Source of the DNA: JAGTJU01 sp038257535
Lineage (GTDB): Bacteria > Myxococcota_A > Polyangia > Fen-1088
DNA length: 64,000 nt
Direction of reading: 5' to 3'
Assembly (NCBI GenBank): GCA_038257535.1
Contig: JBBSJE010000006.1
Coordinates: 1-64,000, forward strand
In this document: in pieces, positions 9,557 through 18,616 of the stretch
How the letters are laid out: each line of letters opens with the position of its first letter
Numbering within the stretch: the stretch's first letter is position 1
Notes under the pieces: model-generated
Database searches by the model: none
What the model was told of the DNA's origin: nothing
The model's input: only the letters and a program-made list of their open reading frames with translations
Made by a program: the position numbers and the translations under genes

Positions 9557-10063
9557 ATGCCCTGGCCCGAGCCCGGATTGTACCGAACAACGACCGCTTT
9601 GCCCGGTCACGAAACCGCCATTCCCAAAGATGTCCTTGTGTATGTGGGCCGCCGCGGTGGGCAGCGCTTTGTGGTACGGCCCCACGACAACCGCAACAAC
9701 CGCTGGTTTTGGCATGATCCCGTGGTGACCCTGAGCAACGAGGCTTGGTGCAAGTCCCTGGTGTCGTTGCCGCTTGAGGGCTTCTACACGCTGCCGGAAG
9801 AGATCACCTTCACGGGCGGAGGACGCTGGTTGGAAAACGCCCTTGTGCAGCTGGGCTACAACGACGACGGCCAAGCCATCATTTTTGTGGCGGAATTGCA
9901 TGAAGGAAACAAGCAAAACGCTTTGTTTTTCAGCGACAGGGGTATGCTCATTGACGACGCGCTAATGCACCGGCTGGTGTGGGCGCCGATTTTGCCCATG
10001 GGCCCCAACGGCGAAGAGCTTGACGACGTGGACGAAACCGAGCCCCGCAGCGTGGTGAACTAG
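9557..10063 (+). CDS. conserved-looking hypothetical protein
   Basis: A 168-residue, acidic, soluble-looking protein with no signal peptide or membrane segment. It begins MPWPEPGLYRTTTALPG. Recognisable stretches are VLVYVGRRGGQRFVVRPHDN, RWFWHDPVVTLSNEAWCKSL and VWAPILPMGPNGEELDDVDE. Codon third positions are GC-rich as in its neighbours, and no competing frame is convincing, so I accept it as a gene. I do not recognise a family. It is convergent with the radical SAM gene, with only 5 bp between stops, and transcribed away from rpsN. Confidence 0.68.
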   Translation: MPWPEPGLYRTTTALPGHETAIPKDVLVYVGRRGGQRFVVRPHDNRNNRWFWHDPVVTLSNEAWCKSLVSLPLEGFYTLPEEITFTGGGRWLENALVQLGYNDDGQAIIFVAELHEGNKQNALFFSDRGMLIDDALMHRLVWAPILPMGPNGEELDDVDETEPRSVVN

Positions 10064-10068
10064 AGCCC

Positions 10069-11649
10069 TTACGAGGCCGGCAGCGTTTGCGCTTGGCTCA
10101 CCGGCAACCGCAGCACAGGCAGAGGCGCTGGCGCCACCACCTCAGGCACGGGCACCTTGGCCAGCGCGCGCTTCCATTGCGCAAACGCGCCGCCCCCGCG
10201 CGCGGCTTCCGCAGCCGCCAAACCTGCCGCAAAGCCCCCTTGAGCCAAGCGATATTCCACCCAAGCCCAGCGCGCCGACGTGGAGCGAATGTCCACTTTT
10301 CCCTTTAGCCCCACGCGAAGACGCGCAAGCTTGGCTTCAATGATCGCCGTGTCTTCAAACGCATGCCGATCCAGCGGTGTGTTGCGTTTGGCCACAAAGG
10401 GCGCAATGCCAAATGCCACCTTGGGCGCCGCTTCGGACAGCTGCTTGGCAAAACGAATCAGCTCTTCAATGTCGTCCATGGTTTCACCGGGCAAGCCCAG
10501 CATCATGTAGAGCTTCAACAAGCGAAGCCCGTGTGTGCGGGTTAGCTGCGCGGCCGCCAGCAGGTGTCGCTCATGGGTTTTGCGGGCGATGGCTTGGCGC
10601 ATGCGCTCCGAGCTGCCATCAGAAGCCGTGGTGAGCGTGCGATAGCCCCCCGCTTTTAATAAACCCACGATTTCGTCGTTCAAACGATCCGCGCGCAGGC
10701 TGGAAATGCCCACGCCGCGCCCTTGTTTCACCAGCGCTCTTAAGATCTCGGGCAGCTTGGGATGATCTGTGACCGCCGCGCCCACCAAGCCCACGCGTTT
10801 GGCCTCGTCAGGGATCAGCGCCAGCACACGCTCGGGTGGCACCAAACGCATGCCGCCGTTGGTGCTGCGCCTCATCACACAATACGTACAGCCCCGGTGG
10901 CAGCCCCGCTCGGGCTCGATCAGGAACATGTTCGCCAGCTCGGTGTGCGGCGTGAGGATCTGCGAATGCGCGGGCAGCCGCTCGTCGGGCACTTTGGCGA
11001 CCGGCGGTGGGGTTTCGCCGTGCACGCTGGGTACATAAAACCCCGGCTGTTGCGCCAGGCTGCGCAGCATGGCTTCGCGGTCGGTTTGGTCCAGCACCGC
11101 TTGCATCACGGTGGCCACCAGATCTTCGGCCTCGCCCATGATCATCACATCGGCAAAAGGACCTGCCGGAACCGGGTTTGAAAACGTGAGCGGACCGCCC
11201 ACAAGGATCAGCGGTTGCCGGTGGGGCTGTTGGGCGCGCTCGCTGGCCAAGACGGGAATACCCGCCAAGTCCAGGCAATCAACCAGGCCTGCCAGCTCCA
11301 ATTCGTAGGCCAAAGAAAACGCCAACACGGGGAAGTCGCCAATGGGACGGCCAGATTCATAGGTGCACAGAGGCTCGCGGCTGCCCCGGGCGGCGGCCAC
11401 GTCGTCGGGCAAAAACGCGCGTTCCGCCGCCACGTCGGGCAGCGCGTTGAGTTCGCGATAAATCGTTTGGAACCCTAGGGACGACATGCCCACGTGGTAG
11501 GGGCTGGGATAAACCAAAGCCACGGGCAGGGCGGCTTGCTTGTGAAGCGTGCCCACTTCATCCCGAAGTCTTTGTTCGCGAAGGTCTCGAAAGCTGGTCA
11601 ATGCGTGGCAAGTGTACGGGGCTTGCTGCAGCCACGCACCCGGAAACAA
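10069..11649 (-). CDS. B12-binding-type radical SAM protein (TIGR03960-like)
   Basis: About 526 residues. The N-terminal third has a cobalamin-binding-like fold signature (VALVYPSPYHVGMSSLGFQ, then ILVGGPLTFSNP). The radical SAM cluster motif is CHRGCTYC, fitting CX3CX2C, followed by GISSLRADRL and LYMMLGLPGETMDDIEEL. This combination matches the uncharacterised TIGR03960-like family, often found with or near a DUF2344 domain; no such domain is present here. The frame starts with TTG at 11647-11649, and a TTG at 11599-11601 is an alternative; no strong ribosome-binding site decides. It follows the M16 pair by 50 bp on the same strand. The substrate is unknown, and methyltransferase or tRNA-type roles are possible. 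Confidence 0.85.
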   Translation of the reverse strand: MFPGAWLQQAPYTCHALTSFRDLREQRLRDEVGTLHKQAALPVALVYPSPYHVGMSSLGFQTIYRELNALPDVAAERAFLPDDVAAARGSREPLCTYESGRPIGDFPVLAFSLAYELELAGLVDCLDLAGIPVLASERAQQPHRQPLILVGGPLTFSNPVPAGPFADVMIMGEAEDLVATVMQAVLDQTDREAMLRSLAQQPGFYVPSVHGETPPPVAKVPDERLPAHSQILTPHTELANMFLIEPERGCHRGCTYCVMRRSTNGGMRLVPPERVLALIPDEAKRVGLVGAAVTDHPKLPEILRALVKQGRGVGISSLRADRLNDEIVGLLKAGGYRTLTTASDGSSERMRQAIARKTHERHLLAAAQLTRTHGLRLLKLYMMLGLPGETMDDIEELIRFAKQLSEAAPKVAFGIAPFVAKRNTPLDRHAFEDTAIIEAKLARLRVGLKGKVDIRSTSARWAWVEYRLAQGGFAAGLAAAEAARGGGAFAQWKRALAKVPVPEVVAPAPLPVLRLPVSQAQTLPAS

Positions 11650-11699
11650 GCGGCGGCCCCCAACACAGCGCGAAGGGGGCCCGATTATCGTGCAAGCGG

Positions 11700-13283
11700 T
11701 TAAGGCTTTATGGGCTTGCCATCAATGTCGCGCAGTTCCACATCGGCGATCTTCGACAGGGGCTCCTGGTTGCTGGCCTGATCGCCCACCACCACAATGG
11801 CCAGCTTTTGCGGCAAAAGGTACTTGCGGGCCATGTCGCGCACGTCCTTTGCGGTCACCGCCGCCACCTTCTTTTGGAACGACTCCAGTTCGTTGTTGGG
11901 CAGGTTGTAGAGAACCAGCGCAGCCATTTGGCCGGCCACTTGGCGCATGGTAGAGAAATAGGCGGGAAAAGCCCGCGTTAAGGCATCCTTGGCCTCTTGC
12001 AGCTCTCCCTGTGGCACGTCTTCGGTGCGAAGCTTTTCGATTTCGCTCAGCAACTCTTTGACGGAATCGGCGGTTTTGTCGGCCACGAATTCGCCTTTGA
12101 TTTGCCAGGGGCCTGGCACCTGATGGGTGGAAAAGCGTGAATAAACGCCATAGGTCCAGCCTTTTTGCTCGCGCAGATTCAATGACAAGCGACGGAAGCT
12201 GCCGCCCAAGATTTCATTCATCACCCGCGCTTTGTAGTAGTCGGGGTGTTTGCGCGGCAGCGCCGGCAGCCCCATGCGAATCGACGATTGCGGCGCCTGC
12301 GCTTTGTTCACCAAGAAGATGCGCGATTTGGCCAATGGCTTCGCCGTAGGCACAGGGCGCGGTTTCTGCGCGCGGCCCTTCCAACCCTTAAGCAAGGGTT
12401 CGATCAGTTTGCGCACGCCCGCTTCGTCCATATCGCCGGCCACAACCAAAACGGCGTTGTTGGGTTGAAAATTGGCCTTGTGAAAGGCTCTCAGCTCGGC
12501 CACCGACAAGGTGGGCAGCGTTTCTTCGGTGCCGTTCTGCGGCCATCCCAGCGGGTGCTTGGCGCCATACACCGCGCGGCCAAAGGCAATGTCGGCCAGA
12601 GCGGGAGGGGAATCTTTGCGGCGTTGGAACCCGGCCATGCGGTTTTCGCGAACGCGCGCGAGTTCGTCTTCCGCGAACGCTGGATTCAAGATCACGTCGG
12701 CCCAAACGGGCAGCGCGCGATCCATCACTTCGGTAAGGCCCGACACCGAAACGGTGCTGTGGTCCCAGTCGGCTCCGGTACCAAGCGAAGCGCCCAGCTG
12801 TTCAATCTCGGCCGAAATTTGCAAAGCGCTTCTCTGCGCGGTGCCTTCGTCCAACATGTCGGCCGTCAAATCGGCAAGCCCTGCCTTGCCCGTGGGATCG
12901 GCCAACGCGCCGGTGCGCACCACAAGCTGCACATACACCAAAGGCAAATCGCTGTCTTTAGCCAAGATCACCGGCAGGCCGTTGGCTAGCTTGAAGCGTA
13001 TGACCTTCGGTATGGTGAATTCGGGATCGGGCGCGGGGGCAGGGCGCTGTTGCCGAAACTCATCATCCGGCGTGATCCGTTCGCGCTGCGTTTCTCGCAC
13101 CTTCGGCTTGGGTGCCGAAGCCAGGCCTTGCGACTGTGGATCCAAGTCCGGGGGCAAGGTGGCCACGCTGGCCCCCGGCCGCGCGGGATCTGATGGCGGC
13201 GTGGTGGCGCAAGCGCTGACGCTTGCAAGCAACGCAAGCTTTGTGAAAGTGTCAATGAGATGGGCGTTCATCATGGTGCGCAT
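11700..13283 (-). CDS. M16 family peptidase-like lipoprotein, non-catalytic partner
   Basis: This 527-residue protein has a lipoprotein signal peptide (lipobox VSAC, Cys near residue 25) and a Pro-rich linker. Two M16 domains start near residue 90 (IRFKLANGLPVILAKDSD). The HXXEH zinc motif is absent: the equivalent segment reads LTADMLDEGTAQRS. The second domain keeps the substrate-binding arginine/tyrosine region (SFRRLSLNLREQKGWTYG). This fits M16B heterodimers, where one subunit has the zinc site and the other the R/Y pair. The gene follows its catalytic partner by 8 bp with an AGGA site. The likely location is the periplasmic face of a membrane, and the substrate is unknown. Confidence 0.9.
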   Translation of the reverse strand: MRTMMNAHLIDTFTKLALLASVSACATTPPSDPARPGASVATLPPDLDPQSQGLASAPKPKVRETQRERITPDDEFRQQRPAPAPDPEFTIPKVIRFKLANGLPVILAKDSDLPLVYVQLVVRTGALADPTGKAGLADLTADMLDEGTAQRSALQISAEIEQLGASLGTGADWDHSTVSVSGLTEVMDRALPVWADVILNPAFAEDELARVRENRMAGFQRRKDSPPALADIAFGRAVYGAKHPLGWPQNGTEETLPTLSVAELRAFHKANFQPNNAVLVVAGDMDEAGVRKLIEPLLKGWKGRAQKPRPVPTAKPLAKSRIFLVNKAQAPQSSIRMGLPALPRKHPDYYKARVMNEILGGSFRRLSLNLREQKGWTYGVYSRFSTHQVPGPWQIKGEFVADKTADSVKELLSEIEKLRTEDVPQGELQEAKDALTRAFPAYFSTMRQVAGQMAALVLYNLPNNELESFQKKVAAVTAKDVRDMARKYLLPQKLAIVVVGDQASNQEPLSKIADVELRDIDGKPIKP

Positions 13284-13291
13284 GGAAAATC

Positions 13292-14683
13292 CTAAGGCTT
13301 AACGCGGCCCATGATCGGGGCCTGATCGTTGGGGGTGACAGTGACCGTGAGGCGCCGATCCTTGCGCAAGACGTTGCGCGCATAGGCTTGCACCGAGGCG
13401 GCCGTGACGGCCTCGTAGCGAGCGAGATCTTTGGCCACGAAACCGGGGTCGCCCGTGAAGTACTTGTACTGAGCCAGCAAGCCGGCGCGACCCGCCACGT
13501 GTTCAAGGTTGCTGAAGAATTGGGTTTTGATCTTGTTCTTCACCCGTTCCAGCTCATCTGCGGAAATGGGCTCCTTGCGAAGCTTTTCAAGCTCTTCTTC
13601 CACCAGCGCAACCACGTCGCTCAAAGACTTGCCTGGCAAAGGTGTCACCTGCACCTCGAACAGGCCCGCGTTCAGCATTGACCACTGGTGGGCGCTCACC
13701 TGCTGCGCCACCTTCAGGTCATAAACCAAGCGCTTGTAAAGCCGCGAGGTTTTGCCATCGGCCAGCACCGCGGCCAAAACGTCCATCTCGGCATCACCGG
13801 GCTGATACATGGCGGGGGAGTGAAAGGTTAAGAACGCAGAAGGCAGATTGACCTTCGCTTCCATGGCAATCGAGCGGGGCGCTTTGAGCTCTGCGGGCGG
13901 CACCGTCCGCCGCACGATGGGCGGCCCGGCGGGAATGGGGCCAAAGTACTTTTCCACCAACGTTTTGGCCTCGGCCGTCTCGAAGTTGCCCGCAATGACC
14001 AAGATGGCGTTGTTGGGGGCGTAGTAGCGATTGAAAAATGCCTTTATGTCGGCCTCAGAGGCGCCTTGCAGATCGGCCATGCTGCCAATCACTTCGTGAT
14101 GATAGGGATGGTTTGGGGGAAACAGATTTTCGAGTTGCACCTGCATCACCAGCCCCATGGGGCGGTTTTCCACGCTCTGGCGGCGCTCGTTTTTCACAAC
14201 GTCGCGCTGGTTGTCGAGAGTTTCGCGAAAGCTTGATCGTTGCAGCAAAAAGCCCATGCGTGACGATTCGAGCCACAGCGACAGCTCAAGCCGACTGGAG
14301 GGCAGCGTTTGGTAGTAGTTGGTTCGATCAAAACTAGTGGTGCCGTTGACATTAGAGGCGCCGGCTTCCTGCAAATACTTAAAGTGCGCGTCTTCGGGTA
14401 CGTGTTTTGTGCCCTGGAACATGATGTGCTCGAACAAATGCGCGAAACCGGTTTTGCCCGGCTCTTCGTCTTTGGAGCCCACCTTGTACCAAAGCTCTGT
14501 GTGCACCGTGGTCACCGCGGGATCGCGGTGCAAAATAACCTCAAGACCGTTGTCGAGTACGTAACTCTCAAAGGGTATCTCGGGCACCTTGGCCTGGGCG
14601 AACAGAGGCGTCGCCAGCGGTCCTGCAAAGGCTGCAAAAGCTGCAAAAGCGGCAAAGCCAATCACACTGTGTCTACCTATCAT
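13292..14683 (-). CDS. M16 family zinc metallopeptidase, catalytic subunit
   Basis: This 463-residue protein carries the inverted zinc motif HLFEH (His82, Glu85, His86) within GKTGFAHLFEHIMFQGT, and the family segment FNRYYAPNNAILVIAGNF. A signal peptide with a three-fold AAF repeat ends near LFAQA, so it is exported to the periplasm. It overlaps the upstream ABC gene by 4 bp (14680-14683) and lies 8 bp before the non-catalytic M16 gene. Family members degrade or trim short peptides, and in some clusters they mature peptide products. The clustering with an exporter is suggestive but does not prove a peptide substrate. Confidence 0.93.
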   Translation of the reverse strand: MIGRHSVIGFAAFAAFAAFAGPLATPLFAQAKVPEIPFESYVLDNGLEVILHRDPAVTTVHTELWYKVGSKDEEPGKTGFAHLFEHIMFQGTKHVPEDAHFKYLQEAGASNVNGTTSFDRTNYYQTLPSSRLELSLWLESSRMGFLLQRSSFRETLDNQRDVVKNERRQSVENRPMGLVMQVQLENLFPPNHPYHHEVIGSMADLQGASEADIKAFFNRYYAPNNAILVIAGNFETAEAKTLVEKYFGPIPAGPPIVRRTVPPAELKAPRSIAMEAKVNLPSAFLTFHSPAMYQPGDAEMDVLAAVLADGKTSRLYKRLVYDLKVAQQVSAHQWSMLNAGLFEVQVTPLPGKSLSDVVALVEEELEKLRKEPISADELERVKNKIKTQFFSNLEHVAGRAGLLAQYKYFTGDPGFVAKDLARYEAVTAASVQAYARNVLRKDRRLTVTVTPNDQAPIMGRVKP

Positions 14684-16551
14684 GAGGGCAATCCTGACGT
14701 GGGGGCCGCGGCAAGTAAAGGGGCCTGGTTGGCGCGTGAACCTGAAGGGGACCCAGGGCCCAAGATCTGCAACTGATAGAAGCGGGAAAAAAGTCCCTGC
14801 ACGGCAAGCAATTCTTGCAAGCCACCTTGCTCCACCACGCGCCCCGCTTCAAGCACCACGATGTGATCGGCGTTCAAGATGGTGGACAGCCGATGCGCGA
14901 TCACGATCGACGTTCGCCCCTGCATCAGTTGGGTGGTGCCCACCTCGATGAGGCGCTCAGACTCTGGGTCCACATTGGCGGTGGCTTCATCAAGCACCAA
15001 AACCTCAGGGGCTCGGCACAAGGCCCGCGCCAACGCCAGAAGTTGCCGCTCGCCTGCGGAAAAGTTCGCACCGCGCGCGGTGACGGGTGCCCGCAGCCCC
15101 TCAGGACGCCGAGCCACAACCGCGTGGGCGCCCGCCAAATCTACAGCGGCCTGCACTTTGTCGGCGGCAACGTCCCCCAAGCCGATCGCTTGTTCCAAGG
15201 TGCCCGAGAAAAGATACGGCTCTTGACCAATGGTTACGATGCGGCGCCGCACGGCTTGCGAGGGAATGTGTACCAGGGAAACACCATCAAGCAGGATCTG
15301 CCCCTGCGAGGGCGCGTATAAGCGTGCCAACAGTTTGATCAAGGTGGACTTGCCCGATCCACTGGGCCCTACAATCGCCACGGTTTGGCCGCGCTTCACT
15401 TTGAGATTGATGTTTGTGAGCACGGGCTGGCCAGGGCGATAGCCGAAGCTGAGGTTGCGAAATTCGATGACCGGCGCGTCCTTGGGCTCTGGGGCTGGGG
15501 GGGCTGTGGATACCGGCGCGTCGGGCGTGTGGGTGTCCAGCAATTCAAAGATTCGTTCGGCGGCTGCCATTGCCTGCTGAAGCACCGTGTATTTGGTGGA
15601 CAGGTCACGTATGGGGGCAAAGAACTTCTGCAGGTATTCAACAAAGGCAACCAACACGCCAAAACTCAGCGTGCCGGCGAAGATGCGACCGCCGCCGTGC
15701 CAGAGCAAACCGGCCAGCGCAAACGATCCCACCGCTTCCACAATGGCGTATAGCGCTGCATCGGCAAAAATCGCGCGGGCGCTGGCTTGCCGGTAAGCGT
15801 GATTGAGTTCGTCAAAGCGTTGCGCCGCGAGCCGCTCTTGGGCAAACGCCTGCACAATGCGAATGCCAGAGAGGTGCTCCTGCAAAAAGCCGTTAAGCCG
15901 CGCCAACCGGGTGCGAATCTCACGAAACGCTTCGCGCACCAAACGGCGAAACGCCCACGCGATGCCCAGCAGCACCGGGGCGCTGGCCAACGAAAACAAG
16001 GCCAACCTCGCATCAATGGCGAAGATGGTGATCAGGATCAAGGTTAGCTTGATCGAATCGCTGATCAAACTGACCAGACCAGATGCGAAAAGCTCGGTGA
16101 GCGATTCGATGTCGCTGGTCATGCGGGTCATCAAACGACCCACGGGTGTGGTTTCAAAGAACGACTGGCACAAGCCCAGCACGTGCCTATAAAGCTGGTC
16201 GCGAAGGTCGGCCATGGCGCGCTGGCCAACCATTTGCATCAAGTAGGTTTGCAGGAACAAAAAGCCGTACTGTCCCACCAGCATCAAAAGGTAAAGCAGG
16301 CCCAATTGGTCAAGGCCCTGCAGCTTGCCCACGGCGATGTGTTCGTCGATGGCTTTTTTCAACAGATACGGCTGCGCAAGCTCAAACGCGGCCGCCAGCG
16401 GCAGCACCAGCAGCGCCACCAGCATCAGCCCCTTGTAAGGCCAAACATAGGTCAAGATGCGCTTCAGCAGATGCCGATCCAGAGCCTTGCCCAGCACCGC
16501 TTCATGCGCGCCGGCTTCCGCACCCCGTGAAGCGGCCGAGGTGGCTCTCAT
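14680..16551 (-). CDS. ABC exporter half-transporter, MdlB-like
   Basis: A 623-residue fused TMD-NBD protein of the ABCB type. Six membrane helices fill about the first 330 residues (LMLVALLVLPLAAAFELAQP and so on). The NBD shows Walker A VGPSGSGKSTLIKLLA, a non-canonical signature FSAGERQLLALARAL in place of LSGGQ, and Walker B VLVLDEATANVD with the catalytic Glu. This is the classic pattern for one half of a heterodimer, as in E. coli MdlB, whose signature also starts FS. Its partner is the upstream gene, overlapping by 4 bp. Substrate is unknown; multidrug, lipid or peptide export are all possible for the family. Confidence 0.92.
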   Translation of the reverse strand: MRATSAASRGAEAGAHEAVLGKALDRHLLKRILTYVWPYKGLMLVALLVLPLAAAFELAQPYLLKKAIDEHIAVGKLQGLDQLGLLYLLMLVGQYGFLFLQTYLMQMVGQRAMADLRDQLYRHVLGLCQSFFETTPVGRLMTRMTSDIESLTELFASGLVSLISDSIKLTLILITIFAIDARLALFSLASAPVLLGIAWAFRRLVREAFREIRTRLARLNGFLQEHLSGIRIVQAFAQERLAAQRFDELNHAYRQASARAIFADAALYAIVEAVGSFALAGLLWHGGGRIFAGTLSFGVLVAFVEYLQKFFAPIRDLSTKYTVLQQAMAAAERIFELLDTHTPDAPVSTAPPAPEPKDAPVIEFRNLSFGYRPGQPVLTNINLKVKRGQTVAIVGPSGSGKSTLIKLLARLYAPSQGQILLDGVSLVHIPSQAVRRRIVTIGQEPYLFSGTLEQAIGLGDVAADKVQAAVDLAGAHAVVARRPEGLRAPVTARGANFSAGERQLLALARALCRAPEVLVLDEATANVDPESERLIEVGTTQLMQGRTSIVIAHRLSTILNADHIVVLEAGRVVEQGGLQELLAVQGLFSRFYQLQILGPGSPSGSRANQAPLLAAAPTSGLPS

Positions 16552-18380
16552 GGGCTTTCCTTTGGCGCGTTTTGTTGGCTTTGCTCTTGGTAAAGGGTGG
16601 CGTAGGTGCCGCCGGCTTGCAGCAGATCTTCGTGCTGCCCGCGTTCCACAATTTCGCCTTTGTCCAAAACCAAGATCTCATGCGCGTGGCGAACGGCGGC
16701 CACGCGGTGAGAGATGATCACGGCGGTTCGACGGCCCAAGTGGCTGCGCAGCTGGGCCAAGATGGTTTGCTCGGTTTCCGCGTCTACGGAAGACAGCGAA
16801 TCATCCAAAATCACCAGGGCCGTTTGTGCGTAAAGCGCCCTGGCCAAAGCCACGCGTTGCCGCTGCCCGCCCGATAAGGTGATGCCGCGCTCACCCACCA
16901 AAGTGGAAAGGCCATCGGGTAGCTCTAAAAGATCTCGCCCCAAACCGGCGTCTTGCGCGGCTTGCTCAATGTCCAACCATTCGTGCGCGTTGTGATGATC
17001 CGGGGAAGGGGGCTGGCCTAGCCCCGACCACCGTCGCCCGAAGGCGATGTTGTCGGCGATGGATGCCGAGAACAGAAACGGATCTTGAGGCGCATAGGCG
17101 ATCTGCGCGCGCAGGCTGGCAAGCGGCATCTGCGTCACGTCTTGGTCGGCAAAGAACAGGCTTTCGGGTGGTACATCAACCAACCGCACCAAAGCGTCGG
17201 TAAGCGTGCTCTTGCCGCTGCCGGTGCGGCCTACGATCGCGGTGGTATGGCCTGCCGCCAAACGAAAATTCAAGGCTTTCAAGATGGGCACGCCACCAAG
17301 CGCAATGTTGAGGTTGTGCGCACGCACGTCTACCGCGGCAGCGGCAACCTCAACGGCGGGCGCGTCTGCAGGGGCCGCTTCCGTCGGGGCGATGACAAAC
17401 ACCTCTTTGACCCGTTCCCATCCTGCGAGCCCTCGCTGCCAGAGTGACAACACCCATCCCAAGGCCAAGGTGGGCCAAGCCAGATACACAAAGTAGGCGT
17501 TGAAAGCCACAAGGCCACCCACCGTCATGCGCCCCGCAATGACCTCTCGGCCTCCCAGCCACAGCACAATCAAAGTGCCCAACCCGGCCGCCACGGCGAA
17601 TTGCGGCCCCAGCAGACCGCGGGTGCGCACCAAAGCCAAAGACTTATCCAGGTAGCCCTGGCTTAGACCCGCAAACAGCTGGTGACGTTGCGTCTGCAGG
17701 GTGTACGCGCGCAAAGTGGCGATGCCGTTGAGATCTTCTTGCAAATGGTTTGACAGCACGCCCATTTGCGCTTGCAAGGCGCGGCTCTGATGAAAAATGC
17801 GCCGACTTGCAAATTGCGCCGATATCACCACCAAGGGCAGGGGGATAACCGCGAACAAAGTCAACCGCGCCGACAGCGTGGACATGAGATAAAGCCCTGT
17901 CAGGTACACGATGCTGGTGTTGGCGATGTTCAGCACGCCGGGGCCGAACAGCATGCGCACAGCCGATAGATCGTTGGTTAGGCGGGACATCAATTCGCCG
18001 GTGGGATGGCTGCGGTGGAAACTTTGCGGCAACGCCAACACATGGCGGAAAAGATCCCCCCGCAAACGGAATTCAACCTCGCGGCCGCCATTGAAAATGA
18101 GCACGCGCGAGATGGTCCGAATGGCGGCTTGTGCGGCCGCCAAGCCCACAATGGCCAACGCGTAGCGGGCGATAAGACCTAGCGACGCGGCCGATGGAAC
18201 CACCAGGGCGTCGATGGAGAGCTTGAGCAGCCAGGGAATCAGCAGCCCAAGCCCGTTCGTCATCGCCAGCGCAACAGCGCCGGCTGCGTAACGCGGCCAC
18301 TCGGCCCGCGCATAGCGAAGCAAGGCGGGTGGGGCCCCTTGGGTGGATGGGCTCGAAAGTGAGACAGAGGGCAGGGGCAC
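16548..18380 (-). CDS. ABC exporter half-transporter, MdlA-like
   Basis: A 610-residue TMD-NBD protein starting at a GTG. Six membrane helices precede an NBD with Walker A VGRTGSGKSTL, canonical signature LSGGQRQRVALARAL and Walker B VILDDSLSSVD. The catalytic Glu is Asp here, so this subunit supplies the degenerate Walker B while the partner supplies the degenerate signature. The two defects lie in the same composite site, as expected for an asymmetric heterodimer like MdlAB or TM287/288. It is the first gene of the four-gene overlapping run mdlA-mdlB-M16-M16. No strong Shine-Dalgarno is visible. The cargo is unknown. Confidence 0.92.
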   Translation of the reverse strand: MPLPSVSLSSPSTQGAPPALLRYARAEWPRYAAGAVALAMTNGLGLLIPWLLKLSIDALVVPSAASLGLIARYALAIVGLAAAQAAIRTISRVLIFNGGREVEFRLRGDLFRHVLALPQSFHRSHPTGELMSRLTNDLSAVRMLFGPGVLNIANTSIVYLTGLYLMSTLSARLTLFAVIPLPLVVISAQFASRRIFHQSRALQAQMGVLSNHLQEDLNGIATLRAYTLQTQRHQLFAGLSQGYLDKSLALVRTRGLLGPQFAVAAGLGTLIVLWLGGREVIAGRMTVGGLVAFNAYFVYLAWPTLALGWVLSLWQRGLAGWERVKEVFVIAPTEAAPADAPAVEVAAAAVDVRAHNLNIALGGVPILKALNFRLAAGHTTAIVGRTGSGKSTLTDALVRLVDVPPESLFFADQDVTQMPLASLRAQIAYAPQDPFLFSASIADNIAFGRRWSGLGQPPSPDHHNAHEWLDIEQAAQDAGLGRDLLELPDGLSTLVGERGITLSGGQRQRVALARALYAQTALVILDDSLSSVDAETEQTILAQLRSHLGRRTAVIISHRVAAVRHAHEILVLDKGEIVERGQHEDLLQAGGTYATLYQEQSQQNAPKESP

Positions 18381-18616
18381 GCGTTAGGGGAGTTGCCACG
18401 AGATGCCTGCGGTCGCAACGTGCGGGCGCTCCCGGTTCACAAGGCTGCGGGCCGGCAAGCGCCATCGCGGGCAAACCGGCACCGTGTCTTGTGTGTAATA
18501 GAAAAAGCAAACGAAAATCGCCGCACCGCGCTTAGGTGGTGAGGCGATCTGGTTCAGCGCACTTTTTGAACCACCCCACCACCGCATAAGTTGGCAAGGC
18601 GGTATTTACGCCGTTT

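Noticed and set aside
12246..12989. 247-codon + strand frame opposite the non-catalytic M16 gene
   Set aside because: Antisense shadow; repetitive, Arg-rich composition with no motif.
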